DNA of 64,000 nucleotides from Solen grandis (GCA_021229015.1 CM037788.1:48290033-48354032); one strand, 5' to 3'; numbered from the stretch's first letter, positions 35,355 through 47,508 are shown. Numbers and translations are program-made. Notes: generated by a model not told the origin, from the letters alone.

Positions 35355-38300
35355 ATGAACACTACCTCTTTAAATGCAAGGATGAGACAGAAACATTTCA
35401 TGAAAATTTTGGTGATCGGGATCGGTGCCTCCATCTTGACTTTCGCTAACTGGCCATGTCCTAAAGGCAGGCAAGAAGAAATATCAAACACTTGGACATT
35501 AAGAAATTATTCATATATGACGAGGGGTAAGATGCTTAACCTTTACATTGCTTAATTTCTTAATTGGATTTGTCCTTTCTGTATTTCGGATTGTACCATT
35601 AGTTCTGTAGAGGGTGAACGGTGAAAATTTGTTGACTGAAAAACAGTGTAGAACATAATCAAACTACACGGATTTAATTTTCTGCTTTGGCATCCGCATG
35701 CGGTGCTAATGTAATATTCCACGTCGATTCACATATTTTGGCGATCATATCTCTATGTTTTCTTAAAGTCTATACTGTTTTTTTTTTTATGTAAAATATA
35801 CTAATCTTTTAATAATAGGACTTATAATACCGTATAATGGGTTATTTTTTATTGCTGTGAAGTTTTACGAACTTAGGGTAAAAAACCATAAGATTTCATT
35901 TATGACTTTTATTTTTACATATTCGACATGTCAGTAAAAATTAATGTTCCACGTCGATTCACGTATTTTAGCGATCATATCTCTATATGTATTGCGAATG
36001 CATTTACTGTGTTTCATGTAAAACATTAATCTTATAATAATAGGGCTTATAATGGGACCTCCGTGGCCGAGAGGGTAAAGTCGCTGAATCGTTCGAATCC
36101 CGGCAGGGTCATTCGGATTTTCATGTGAGGAAATACTGTCGAAGCGACGGTAAACTCAAATAGTCAAGTCAAGTCATAGGGCTTATAATACCATATAATG
36201 GGTTATTTTTATTGCTGTGAATTTTTACGAACTTTGGGAAAAACATTATATTTCATTTTATACGAGTTTTATTTTTACATATTCAAAGTGCCAGTAAAAA
36301 TTTAGCTCATTTAAAACATTTAGTCACGAACTCTACACTCTATTATAGGGTCTAAACACCAGAAAAGGAACATTGAGTCTCCCTAGCACTTGTCAACATT
36401 TCTACATTTTGTCCCATTTTCACACCCTAAAGATACCTGCTGTCGACACATTAAGGATATCATAATAGGTGATATATTGTAATATACAGTAAATACCACT
36501 TGCATGTATCTGAGTGATCATAATTTACAAACATGTACACTGAACACCTGTGTAGTAGTTATAACATGTATATTTTATATTTTATCTTGACTTACGGTGA
36601 ATTAAATTAAGTATATGATATGATCAGCAGGGTTGTTTTAATTTTGATGTCAAAGAAATGTGATATTTGTAATTAGTCTCTTATATTTCGTAACTAAGCG
36701 GCAGCATCTAGTGACTGTGAATGATTCTTGTTTGTTTTACTTGTATTGTACATTAATTGTATGTGCTGATAAGAAGCTAATAAAGAATATATGTATAATC
36801 GATAGCACACCTCACTCAAACAGGGCGTGACAACATCGAGTACAGTATAGTGTATATGCTACAAGTAAAAAGAGTTTACTTGCGGTCAATTTATATGAGG
36901 GCAAATTTTACGTTACGAATCGTGTCTCTGGGTCGAAAAAAGTAAAAATTGGCAGCGCTTAAAAACAAAACAAAAAAAACAAAGAAAAGAAAACGTTATA
37001 CGGTATATTATATCCGACAAAATATGAAAATAAACAGCATAAGTTGTTTCAATGTTAAAATATGTCTTTGATATAAATTATCGTATGAATATGCAAGTAT
37101 TAAAATTTTCAGGTATGATAAGACCTCTTTCAAATGGGACACCGTGGTATATACAAGAGTCAATTCAATCTGAGGTCACAACGAATTTGACGTCGTGGGA
37201 CTTTAACAGCAAAGTGAATTGTCCAGATATCACATTAAGTATATATCCAATTAACAGGAAACAATTAATCTTTTACTGTGATCCAAAGCCGCACGTTTTC
37301 AGGAAAATAACGAATTCCAGTTCTGACGTCATGGCTGTAGATTTCGGTGATGCGTGCCTTGAGAAAGTCATTGACGTTTACTGCTCAGATGAAAGGCCTG
37401 TCCCAAACGTGGTTCAGTACGTGTGGTACGGAAACAACGAAATAAGCTTCTTTAACTTCCTTAGTTTTCTCAGCGCTGTTCGTTTTATGAGACCGTGCCT
37501 CATACTTTTCCAAGGGGAACATCTTCCGAGAGGAAAATACTGGGACTTTTTCATTCGATTGTATCCAGGAGTTGTTCATTTGAGGCGGACCTTGGTAACA
37601 GAAATTTATGGCCAGAAACTTGCATTTCCAGAGCATGGGTCCGACGTCATGAGAATTGAAGGACTCCGCGGTATCTTGATATATTTTTTTTTAAATCTTA
37701 TTTTTTTTTCTATAAGGTCATTTTAATTTATTTAAACACTTGCTATCATATCAAAAGTGTTCTACAATAAATCTTGAAATATGACATTATTATACTTAAC
37801 AGAATTGCCCTCTATATAGAAATAACGCTCATCACGTTCCGTCTTATGCTCGTGAATACATCGTCGGAAATGTATTCCGTTATCACTACCGTATTTACCG
37901 TGTGATTTTCAAAAGCAAAAAAAAAAAAAAAAATTAAAAAAAAGATCATGAATATTTATTAGCTTCTTGTTGACCAGTGATACTACGTGCAGTGTTTGAA
38001 AGCCATTCAATGAAGTGACAAAAGCAAAAACTGACTTTCAAATTCCGAACAACTATATGTATCGTGCCGTTTCATTTGTCATATGATCCGTGCTGTCTCT
38101 GCCATTGATCAAATAAAAAGCCAAACTAAGTACGAAGTTTCGCAAATCAAATAACACACGCTCGATCAAGAAGCTAACAAGTGTTTCGATGATGTCGTAA
38201 ATATCACATGAAAACAATTTGGGATGCGGGCGTATTAATCCTCTCGATTGACGGTCCTAGTTTCTTTTGGGGAAAATAGTTCTATAACATTAATTTGAGC

Positions 38301-39866
38301 AGGTTTTGATTTCTGAAATGATTGAACTTCCGTCCTATCTAATTACTGATTTACAAAGGCATGCAGGTAGGATAAATTCCTTATAGAAGACATGGATATA
38401 ATTGTAGAAAGTATTGATTACAAATCGTCGCCTTATTACAAGTTCTTAGAAATTCTGTTTAATGTTTTGAACTGCATTATATAAAAATTGCACCAAAGCT
38501 TTGGACTCTTTACATAAAACCTTAAAGTACTAAAGTCAGCAAATATTTTGGAGATAGGTCTTTGTAATATTGCAAATAGCTTCCCACGGAAATCATACAA
38601 AGTAACATTACAGCAGGAGATAAATCTTCTTGAGACTATTCCAACGGTATATAAAGATCTAATTAGGTGAAATTGGCAGATAGGCCCTTGTTATAGTACG
38701 TCGAAGAAACCAATATATAGATTTACATGGAATGCTTCTACATGAAAGTTGTTCTTTAAAAGTTGACCGTTGCCATGGCAGTAATATAGTTAAATAAGGA
38801 CGTCCAGCTAATTACGGGTGGGTGAAGGTCAAAGATTCATGGGTAAAACGTTAGACCTATATCAACCCAACTGAAAGGTTTCCTCAGTTACCAGATCGGG
38901 GTTCGAACTTACAACGGTGAGCGGGTAATGATAGTAAGACAGAAGTTATATAACTAGTCGACTATGGAAGCCCCTTTAAATACTCAAAGGAAAATGAAAA
39001 GCAGGGTAACTAGAATCTGTAGTAGCCAGGCTCAAGTTTTAACCTCCTAACCTTGCAATAAATCTCATATGATAGACCTCATCTCATTCAAAAGCATTTA
39101 TTTTGTTTGAAAAAAATCTTTTTCAAAATAATTTAAACTGTAATATCGTCGAATATTTCCTATACAAAACTGACACAAAAGTTTACTCTGCGTTTCTTTT
39201 TCTTTTGGGTATATGTCTTGCAGTAAGTTCATAACAGTACCAGAAAAATCAGAGTATAAATGTATGTTGAACATTAAATTTTAAAGTACTATATGATATG
39301 ATCTTATATCTTTTTGGGTAAAAAACAGATTCATATTCATAGCATGATTATACAAATATATGTTGTGTACATCAACTTTTTTCTTGTAGAATATGGCGGA
39401 GTCTACCTTGATATCGACCAAATTTTACTAAGATCCATCGACATTCTCCGACAATATAGCTGCACACTTAGCCATGAAAATCCGAACGCGTTTGCGAATT
39501 CGTTCATCATGGCTGAGAAGAACGCTTCGTTTTTGAACCTGTGGCACGACGGGTACAAGAAATACTCCAACGCTTGGGCCACAAATTCACTCTTCCATCC
39601 ATATGGAATATATAAATTACACACAGATTTGCTTCACGTGGAAGGATTCAATTTTGTGCGGCCAAAATTTTGAAGACTTACATCTGATTTTCGATGCCAA
39701 TTATGACTGGTCCACGAACTTTGGGATGCATCTGTATGTTAGATTCTTTAAGAGACCCTTCGACGAGACGATTCTCAGGGGACTTAACTCTACGTTGGGG
39801 GCGGTTTCTAGGCACATACTGTTCGGAAACAAGGAACTGTGTGCATCTGGGAAAACAACAACATAG
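35355..39866 (+). CDS. type II membrane glycosyltransferase with DXD motif (Gly_transf_sug/GT32-like), three exons, one frameshift
   Basis: Exons are 35355-35526, 37113-37670 and 39390-39866, with GT-AG sites and phase 1 at both introns. The total is 1206 nt (about 401 aa) once one base is discounted. A short basic N-terminus precedes a hydrophobic anchor (ILVIGIGASILTFANW), giving type II Golgi topology. The catalytic region has YVWYGNN, FLSAVRFMRPCLILFQGE, and across the last intron YGGVYLDIDQILLRS, with the DXD metal/nucleotide-sugar site. Then come NSFIMAEKNASF and a C-terminal segment ending in FGNKELC. Within a CCAAAATTTTG run at about 39661-39671 the reading frame shifts by one base, so the literal frame stops at 39673 while the family-like sequence continues in another frame to 39866. 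A homopolymer error is as likely as a real mutation. The acceptor sugar is unknown. Confidence 0.85.
35712..36310. repeat. two-copy tandem duplication (~230-bp unit) in glycosyltransferase intron 1
   Basis: TTCCACGTCGATTCAC starts both units (35717 and 35947). Both continue with GCGATCATATCTCTAT, then TAATAGG(A/G)CTTATAAT, TATAATGGGTTATTTTT and TTTTTACATATTC. The second unit is interrupted by a SINE. Confidence 0.9.
36054..36175 (+). repeat. family A SINE with 14-bp target-site duplication and internal deletion
   Basis: GGGACCTCCGTGGCCGAGAG (A-box region), then TTCGAATCCCGGCAGGGTC (B-box), then most of the body is deleted and the tail GAAATACTGTCGAAGCGACG follows. ATAGGGCTTATAAT occurs at 36040-36053 and again at 36176-36189 as the target-site duplication. 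Confidence 0.95.
38797..38940 (-). repeat. diverged family A SINE in glycosyltransferase intron 2
   Basis: GACGTCCAGCTAATTACGGG, AAGGTTTCCTCAGTTACCAG and GGGGTTCGAACTTACA follow in the order of a reverse family A copy. Confidence 0.65.
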
Positions 39867-40373
39867 TTTTATTTATTGAAAACTCATTAGACCTCATCAC
39901 AGTGTTTAAGTTGCAGACAAGAATTTCTCTAAGAATAGCATTTAAAAACAACAACATTTTTAAAACTCATTAGACATTCCACACATTTAACTCCCTTGGT
40001 TATCTACAACTGTAAAGGGAGGTAACTACTGCGTGAAGTTTGCCCCACAGTGTTTAATTTCTTCAAGAACAGCCACATAATGCGATCGTTTTTGGCAACA
40101 GTGTTTGCGCGTTCGTCTGTAAAAAATCAGAGTCTGATTTTGAACTATTTAGTACAAAAAATCATCATCGGAGTCGATTTGTTTTGTGTCACTTGCTTTG
40201 AGTATACGTGACACATAGGGAGCACTTTTGTCCGTCTGTCCATCTGTCTCTCTGGCAAAAATTTTCCGTCACACTTCTTTTAGCAGATGCGCATGTGTCC
40301 CAAAGAAAACTCCGTGTTTTTAAGAAGTAATTCATATTAATTCACATGCAAATCATTAGCCATTCTATTATTT

Positions 40374-40419
40374 TTCTGGACGGTTATCAATACTGAATAT
40401 GTATTATTGTTATTAAGTA

Positions 40420-40466
<47 letters not shown>

Positions 40467-41030
40467 TATGTCCAATTAAAATGGGTTTTCACTTCCGTTG
40501 GCGCATGTGCAAATTGGTAATACAGACGAATGTAAAGCCGTGATTGTAATAATTTTCAGTGACCGATATTTTTCTGTATGTTTGGGGGTATCAAATACGT
40601 GATTTGTGTTTGTTTTGAATAGTATCGCTTGTGATTAATCATATTTAATAAGCTATTAGTCAGTAGATGTTTGTATTTTAATGATGTTTATACATGTAAG
40701 TCATGACCTACTTATGACCTCACTTGTAGCACATTTCATGTCTTCTGTATTGAGCTTGTAATTATACATGATTGATTAATTATTAAATGATGTGTGGGAT
40801 TAGTAATGAGTTGAGTATACCTTATGAATATGCAACCGTAATATGAACGTTTGGTGTAGTTAATGCAGTAAATTAGTGAAATGTGAACTGTCGGACTGTG
40901 TACTGGGCAGTAGTGCTGCGCTGTCGAGACCTTTAAATAGCATTGGCTTACGGTAGTGGAGTTAAGTGCCCGCTCAGTATTTTACTCTGCAACGGGTCGT
41001 GAGATCTATTCCAGCTTGGACCTTTTTTTT
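40374..41030 (+). repeat. LTR-like dispersed repeat, copy 1
   Basis: Matches 48412-48980 along almost its whole length, in the same orientation, from TTCTGGACGG to CCAGCTTGGACCTTTTTTTT. It carries an extra (AT)n tract at 40429-40461. It contains TTTAAATAGCATTGGCTTAC and GCCCGCTCAGTATTTT, a TATA-plus-initiator-like layout. No coding region flanks it. Confidence 0.8.
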
Positions 41031-41676
41031 CGGCGTAGCTGTATAATTTCGATTTCAACTCGCATCTTAAACCAATCAAATGTACGCTAACAGCGGTAAA
41101 TAATTCTAAGCTGAATAAAAGGACTCCTGTTATTGGTTAACGCATCGTTATGGACTATAAAATTACTGTAAATAAGGGGTGCAGCTTGTATATATCATTC
41201 AGCTTGGTGTTATTACTTTTCTTTTTGATGTAAACATGAAAGTGATTTCAGTAAGTTAAATACAATCCTTTTCCATCAATTGAGGAATGCTACTTTGTGA
41301 AAATGATTTAAAACAACAAAAAAGAATCCACCGTGTTATGACATGAAACCCCTTAATTACTATGTATACTAGTAGCCGTAGATACGAAACACAGTTTAAT
41401 GTCCTGTTGTTCAGCTTTCCTAGTTCTACAGATGGTTGATAGATATGACCTGAAATATAATCAATATAAATTGTTTTTATTTCTACTCTTCCTATTGCTC
41501 CAAAGATATCATCCGATGTGCTTGTATACTTTAATATATGTCATAAAGCATGTAAAATAGCGTTATCAATACTTTGACCCACTTGAATTTGACCAACTAT
41601 ACCACCCCCAACACACACAAGAAACCACACACACACGAACGTATCTTACCCACTGATGCATGAGTATGTCTTAAGG

Positions 41677-41817
41677 TAAAGTCCCTGTAATGGTTTCGCT
41701 ACATTTCGGACCACATGACCTTTCACGGAGATAACCTAATGTTTCATTAGGGTACCTTGGTTTTCTTGGTAGAGGTTAAGTGGTCCAAGACGTAGCGGAA
41801 CCATTACAGGGACTTTA
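41677..41817. mobile_element. palindromic MITE, family 1, copy 2
   Basis: Bounded by TAAAGTCCCTGTAATGG and CCATTACAGGGACTTTA. 141 bp, shorter in the centre than the copy at 11721. Its interior corresponds to the reverse complement of that copy, as expected for a near-symmetric fold-back element. Confidence 0.9.
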
Positions 41818-42230
41818 CCTGAATAACGTGGACTTGAACGTGTTTAATTATGGTGCTGTGTTCATAACTGTGCTTTGCAATGCAAAAACGTTCCAATGAA
41901 TTTCAGTCCTCTTTTCTTTCTTTCTTTCTTTTTTTTAACCGTTTGTTTTTTGTTTGTGTATGTGATTTTTAAAAACATAAGCTGAGTAAAATAATAATTG
42001 AACACTTGTTTTGAAAATTACTTTTTTTCGTATACAATTTCGTCTGTATAGTTTTGTCCGTGTATTTCTTATTTCCTTGCATGAATATTGCGTAGATGAA
42101 TTTCCCAAAACCATATGTTTAAAGTAACAATTCTGTTGGCATTTCTATTCAAGCCATGCTTTTCTTATGACTGATTTTATGAATTGTAGTGGCTGGCCTT
42201 AAGCAAACAAAAGAGAATTCCGATTTATAA

Positions 42231-42675
42231 AAACTATGGTGGCATATTTCTGCCAGTCACTTATCCACTAAGCTATGTTGAAACTTTTCTGAATTTTTTT
42301 CACATATTCAATCATTATCTGGCAAGTATTAATCAAGGTATCTTCACAGGACAAAGCTGCCTGTTAGTGCCCACTACTGCCAACCACATATTCACTAAGG
42401 TTAACTGGATAGTTACCATGCTTTCTTCGAGATATATGAAAAACAATGCCTGTTATCTACATAATTTAACTAGAAGAAAAGCGTGATATAGAGTTATCTT
42501 ACGTGAAGATATGGCTGGCAGTAGTGGGCACAAACAGGCAGTTTTGTCCTGTTAAGATACATAAGGGGATAACACGAAAGTTTTCTACTTGCTAGATAAT
42601 AAATCAATATGTGACATTTTTTTTCAGAAAGCTATGTGGATAAGTGACTGGCAGAAATATGCCACCATAGTTTTA
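42231..42675. mobile_element. fold-back element, family 2 (CTATGGTGGCATATTTCTGCC termini)
   Basis: The left end CTATGGTGGCATATTTCTGC and right end GCAGAAATATGCCACCATAG are inverted repeats. Inversion extends inward through AGTGGGCAC, GCCTGTT and AGATACATAA-type words for well over 100 bp. A second copy is at 45308-45649. Confidence 0.85.
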
Positions 42676-42697
42676 GAATATTTTTGCATACTTAACA

Positions 42698-44218
42698 TTT
42701 TTAGCTCACCTGAGCACTTGTGCTCGGGTGAGATTTTGCCTTTTGTCCGTCGTGCGTCGTCCGTCGTCAACAATTGCTTGTTAACACTCTAGAGGCCACA
42801 GTTTTGGCCCAATCTACATGAAACTTGGTCAGGATGTTTGTCTACATGAATTCTTGAACGAGTTCGAAGTTGGGTCATGTGGGGTCAAAAACTAGGTCAC
42901 CAGGTCAAATCTTAGAAAAACCTTGTGAACACTCTAGAGGCCACAGTTTTAGCCCAATCTTCATGAAACTTAATCAGGATGTTTGTCTACATGAATTCTT
43001 GAACGAGTTCGAAGTTGGGTCATGTGGGGTCAAAAACTAGGTCACCATGTCAAATTTTATAAAAAAAAACCTTGTGAACACTCTAGAGGCCACAGTTGTG
43101 GCCCAATCTTCATGAAACTTAGTCAGGATGTTTGTCTACATGATATCTCGGATGAGTTCGAAATTGGGTCATGTGGGGTCAAAAACTAGGTCACCAAGTC
43201 AAATTATGGAAAAACCTTGTGAACACTCTAGAGGCCACAGTTTTAGCCAAATCTTCATGGAACTTGTTCAGGATGTTTGTCTATCTGATATCTCGGATAA
43301 GTTCGAAATTGGGTCATGTGGGGTCAAAAACTAGGTCACCAGGTCAAATTCTGGAAAAAACCTTGTGAACACTCTAGAGGCCACAGTTTTGGTCCAATCT
43401 TCATGAAACTTGGTCAGGATGTTTGTCACATGATATCTGGCCCAATCTTCATGGAACTTGGTCAGGATGTTTGTCTACTTGATATCTCGGATGAGTTCGA
43501 AATTGGGTCATGTGGGGTCAAAAACTAGGTCACCAGGTCAAATCCTGGAAAAACCTTGTGAACATGCTTGAGGCCACATATTTGGCTCAATCTTCATGAA
43601 ACTTTGCTAGAATGTTTGTCTTTATGCTATGTCGGATGAGTTTGAAATTGGGTCATGTTGGGTCAAAAACTAAGTCACTAGGTCAAATCTTAGAAAAACC
43701 TTGTAAACACTCTAGAGGCAACAGTTTTGGCCCAGTCTTCATGAAATTTGGTCAGGATGTTCGTCTACATGATATCTTTGATGAGTTTAAAATTGTGTCA
43801 CTTAGGGTTAACAACTAGGTCACCAGGTCAAATCTTAGAAAAATCTTGTGAACACTTTAGAGATTACAGTTTTAGACTAACCTTAATGTAAGTTGGTCAG
43901 AATGTTTGTTTACATCAAATCTCGGATGAATTCAAAACTGGGCAACATAGGGTCAAAAATGTAGGTCACCAGGGCAAATTTTATAAAATTCTTGTGAACA
44001 CACTAGAGACCTACATTTTTTTCCCAGTCTTCATTTAACTTGATATGAATGATGACTGCATGAATTCCCAGTTGAGTGCAAATTCAGGTAGGATCAAAAT
44101 GTAGGCCACTCAGTCAAATGTTAGAAAAACACTTTAGATGCCAGATTTTTTGTCATTTTGCCTAACACAGCCATCTTAATCAGGTGAGAGAAACAGGGCC
44201 ATCTTGGCCCTCTTGTTT
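42698..44218 (+). mobile_element. non-autonomous Helentron/pearl-like element with ~145-bp internal tandem repeats
   Basis: The 5' end TTTTAGCTCACCTGAGCAC can form a hairpin with GTGCTCGGGTGAG. The inner inverted copy CAGGTGAGAG lies about 35 bp from the 3' end and is followed by GGGCCATCTTGGCCC (hairpin) and TCTTGTTT. Between them are about ten monomers of roughly 145 bp (CACTCTAGAGGCCACAGTTT, CTTGGTCAGGATGTTTGTC, GGGTCATGTGGGGTCAAAAA, CTAGGTCACCAGGTCAAAT). Asymmetric inverted ends, a 3' hairpin, T-rich termini and internal tandem repeats fit the described structure of Helentron-associated elements. That classification is inference. Confidence 0.8.
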
Positions 44219-45307
44219 CTCTTTTATAAATGTGTGTGTGTTTGCGTGTTTAATTCGATAAACACTTATTTCCCTATGAAGAAAATACAAAGCCAAATAT
44301 TAAATCATTTTTGTAAAGTCTATACATGTCTCACGCTTTTGTAGGACGCATGCATATGTACATAAAAGATTGATTGGGAATGACACAAAGTGTACTCAAT
44401 TATAATCGGTCTCTCTCCGAGAGGGTGATCAAATAGCAATATCTAGGTTATGTAAGGGCCTTTATAAATATTCACTCTGCATTCAGAAAGGTAAACAGAG
44501 AGTCGCTTGATTTTTGTAAATCGAACAGGTAGAAAATGAATGTTCAATAGGAAATAAGTTGTCTGATACAACCTCTAATTTCACGTACAACCGTACACTT
44601 AAAACAGAGAGAGAGAGAGAGAGAGAGAGTGAGAGAGAGAGAGTGAGAGATTTGTCTATATCACCAAGCGAGGTACATAACTGGGCGCAACAGTAAACAG
44701 GTATCATATTAGTATAAAATATTAGGGCCTAGAATTTCACATACCTTTATTACTACATATCTAATTATTGTCCATCACTTTAATAATGGAAAAAAAATGT
44801 ATAAATTGTTGGTTTTTACAGTTGTCCTGAGGTATGCCTATCAAAAAGGGCATTTCAATATATGGACAACACACACACTATACATGTATACATAGGTATG
44901 CATATTTATTAGGTTAATAAAAAATAGGGAGGTACATTCATTTCTATACACTTCATTGCATACTACATATTAATCACTTACTTGATCCGTGAAACCACGC
45001 GTAGTAAGAGATAATTAATCGATTGATTGATTAATTAATTAATTAATTCCATAAAGAATTTCATTGTTTACAAACCAGTTAACTACCAAGTGGGTTTGTT
45101 CTAACTGAACTACTTCAATACATGGAGATAGAGAACTTAGGCTATACTGAACAGATGAAAGTCCAGAGAGTTTACTTAATTACATTTGTTTCATGTAAAC
45201 TGGTCGCTTGATGTCACTGATTTAGTTACTGATGAAAAATGCCTTCCTCTCTTACCAAATTAGTGATAAACTGACACTGTATCATATTTTCAAGGAATTA
45301 AAAGGGA
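44219..45307. other. intergenic with (GA)n microsatellite
   Basis: A (GA)n tract lies at about 44604-44650 and (ATTA)n at about 45018-45047. Nothing else is recognised. Confidence 0.5.
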
Positions 45308-45649
45308 TACTATGGTGGCATTTTTCTGCCAACCACTAGTACTGCTGGCCAAATATTCACTTAAGATAACTGGGTATCTCGCCTTTTTTCAAATTAGTTT
45401 AATAATGTAGATAACAAACATTTTTTTCACATAATTATCTGGAAAAAAAGCATGATATCCAGTTCATATAAGTGAATATGTGATTGGCAGTAGTGGGCAC
45501 TAACAGATAGATTTGTCCTGTTAAGATACCTAAGTGGATAACTTGAAAAAAATTTCCTAACCAGATACTAACTGAATATGTGACACTTTTTCAGAAAAGT
45601 TTCGACATAGCTAAATGGATAAGTGGCTGGCAGAAATATGGCACCATAA
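45308..45649. mobile_element. fold-back element, family 2, copy 2 (deleted left arm)
   Basis: CTATGGTGGCATTTTTCTGCC at the left and GGCAGAAATATGGCACCATA at the right. Relative to 42231 it lacks about 100 bp of the left arm. The inner words CAGTAGTGGGCACTAACAGA and GTCCTGTTAAGATACCTAAG are conserved. Confidence 0.85.
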
Positions 45650-45989
45650 GAAACAAAATAAAAATGGAAGCTTATTATTACTCATACCTTATGCATTCAC
45701 AGAGATCTTCTAAAAGTTTTCCTTCTTCCGCCCTCCAATGTAATCCCAGTTAGTTCCTGTGGGTAGCAATTATCTCGGAATGAGATACCCGATTGTTGTG
45801 AACAGCCGTAAACACAAAATACACGTTATACAAACCTAGTCCTGATCGGGTCAGAAATAATAGCTTAAATTTGTTGAGTGGTATTTCGTAGCATTTACTG
45901 TTTAGAATATTCTATATATAGAATATAAATAAAGTATATAAAAACCACCAATATTATTCGATGTAAATGACAGTAAGTTAAAAATCTGT

Positions 45990-46231
45990 TTAACCCTTTC
46001 CCTCATACAGGACACCATGAAAAGACCTATGCGAACAACATAAAACCAGATCAGCCTGCGAGTAACTCGCAGGTTGATCAGGTTTTATGCTGTTCGCTGC
46101 TCCTCAGTGGTCTGGAAATGAGGATTTTACAATTGAATTTGGTAAGGTTTAACTGTGGTTTTCTGCAGATCAGGCTTTATGTGGTACCTATTAAGTGCGT
46201 CAAAATGAGTCTATATGAGGGAAAGGGTTAA
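45990..46231. mobile_element. TTAA-flanked MITE (piggyBac-like termini)
   Basis: It begins TTAACCCTTTCCCTCATA and ends TATGAGGGAAAGGGTTAA. The outermost TTAA on each side fits piggyBac target-site duplication, and CCCTTT fits the terminal sequence. An internal hairpin pairs CCTGCGAGT with ACTCGCAGG. 242 bp, no coding capacity. Confidence 0.8.
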
Positions 46232-47196
46232 GTTCATATGAGACATACCATTATTTGTCAGCGTGTTACGTTAACTAGGTCGGTTTTTAGAGAGACATGC
46301 ATGTGCAAATCAATACAATAAGAATTCTCTTTAACTCATTCGATCCGGACCATAATAAGGCAATATTGAATTTTAATTACATGTAAATATATTCAATCAA
46401 ACAAGACATTTTCCGATCCTTTGAAAAGTTTTAAGTAAGTACTAAAATGGACAATTGTACTATTTTAAGGTAATGGGTCTATAAAAAGATTTTAATAACT
46501 AGGTCCTTTATAAAAATGTTGATTAAATTAATAAGATCAAGACTCTGAGAGTCAAAATAAAAAAATAAAAAAAACTTCACACTGACATTTTGAATTGGAA
46601 ATTGCCACTCTATATTTTACAAGACAAAATTGAAATTTCAATCAGTGAATATGAATGCTTCTAAAATTGTTTTTAAAAAAAGAGCGTTTGTGTGTGTTTT
46701 ACTTCCTCTTTGTCTCTCTCTCTCTCTTGTCTTATATTTTAGGATGAAACTAAAAATGAATTAACCCCAGAAGGAGGTGTATATGGACAAAAACAATAAC
46801 AACAACACCAACAACAACAAACAACAACAAAAAAACAAAACAACAACAACAAACAAACAAAACACGGGGACAGGACATTACATAAAACAGAGAAATACCA
46901 ACAGTTACCGCCTTGGTATGGTCAAAGACCTATTAAACATATGTTATCATAGGTCTTTGGTATGGTCAGTCGGGAAAAGGACTAACTGGGGTGCTGAAAT
47001 CAGGTTTCGAGGAGGCTTTGCCTCGCACAAACATAACACTTATATAATTGAAAATGTCATACATGTATTTAAAGCTTCTTAATTAAAGGAAGGCAGCCGT
47101 AAACTCTGTGTTGTAAACTGTATTAATTAAAGGGAGACACTTATTGTCTTAGTTTAGGTACCTGTATTTTGACATATCTTTCCTATTCATGAAGGA
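46232..47196. other. intergenic with (AAC)n tract
   Basis: An (AAC)n/(ACA)n tract at about 46788-46862 creates an Asn/Gln-rich pseudo-ORF. No gene is supported. Confidence 0.5.
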
Positions 47197-47508
47197 CTTT
47201 GGGTTCGAATCCCGGCAGGGTCATTCGGATTTTCATGTGAGGAAGCGGTAGGTCGGTGGTTCTACCCGGATGTCTCTGTCGCCTCGACAGTATTTTAGTC
47301 ATATAGCGACGTCCAGCTAATTACAGGTGGAGGAAGACCCCGAATGCACGGAGACAACCGGGTAGAACCACGCGACCTACCGCAAGCCAGCTGGAAGGCT
47401 TCCTCACATGAAACTCTGAATGACTCTGCCGGGATTCGAACCCACGCGGTGAGGGGCTGAGTGAGTGTTAAAGTCAGCAACTTTACCCTCTCGGCCACGG
47501 AGGCCCAA
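47197..47508. repeat. inverted pair of family A SINEs
   Basis: A plus-strand fragment (about 47205-47278, GGGTTCGAATCCCGGCAGGG to GGTGGTTCTACCCGGATG) abuts a nearly full minus-strand copy (about 47279-47508). The minus-strand copy ends in GGCCTCCGTGGCCGAGAGGG when read on the minus strand, so the A-box and B-box are both present. The pair can fold back on itself. Confidence 0.85.

Noticed and set aside
43128..43818. Short repeated ORFs (GHVGSKTRSP type)
   Set aside because: They are translations of the ~145-bp monomers of the Helentron-like element in changing frames, with no conserved start or stop.
46777..47082. Asn/Gln-rich ORF
   Set aside because: Generated by an (AAC)n tract. No splice or domain evidence.
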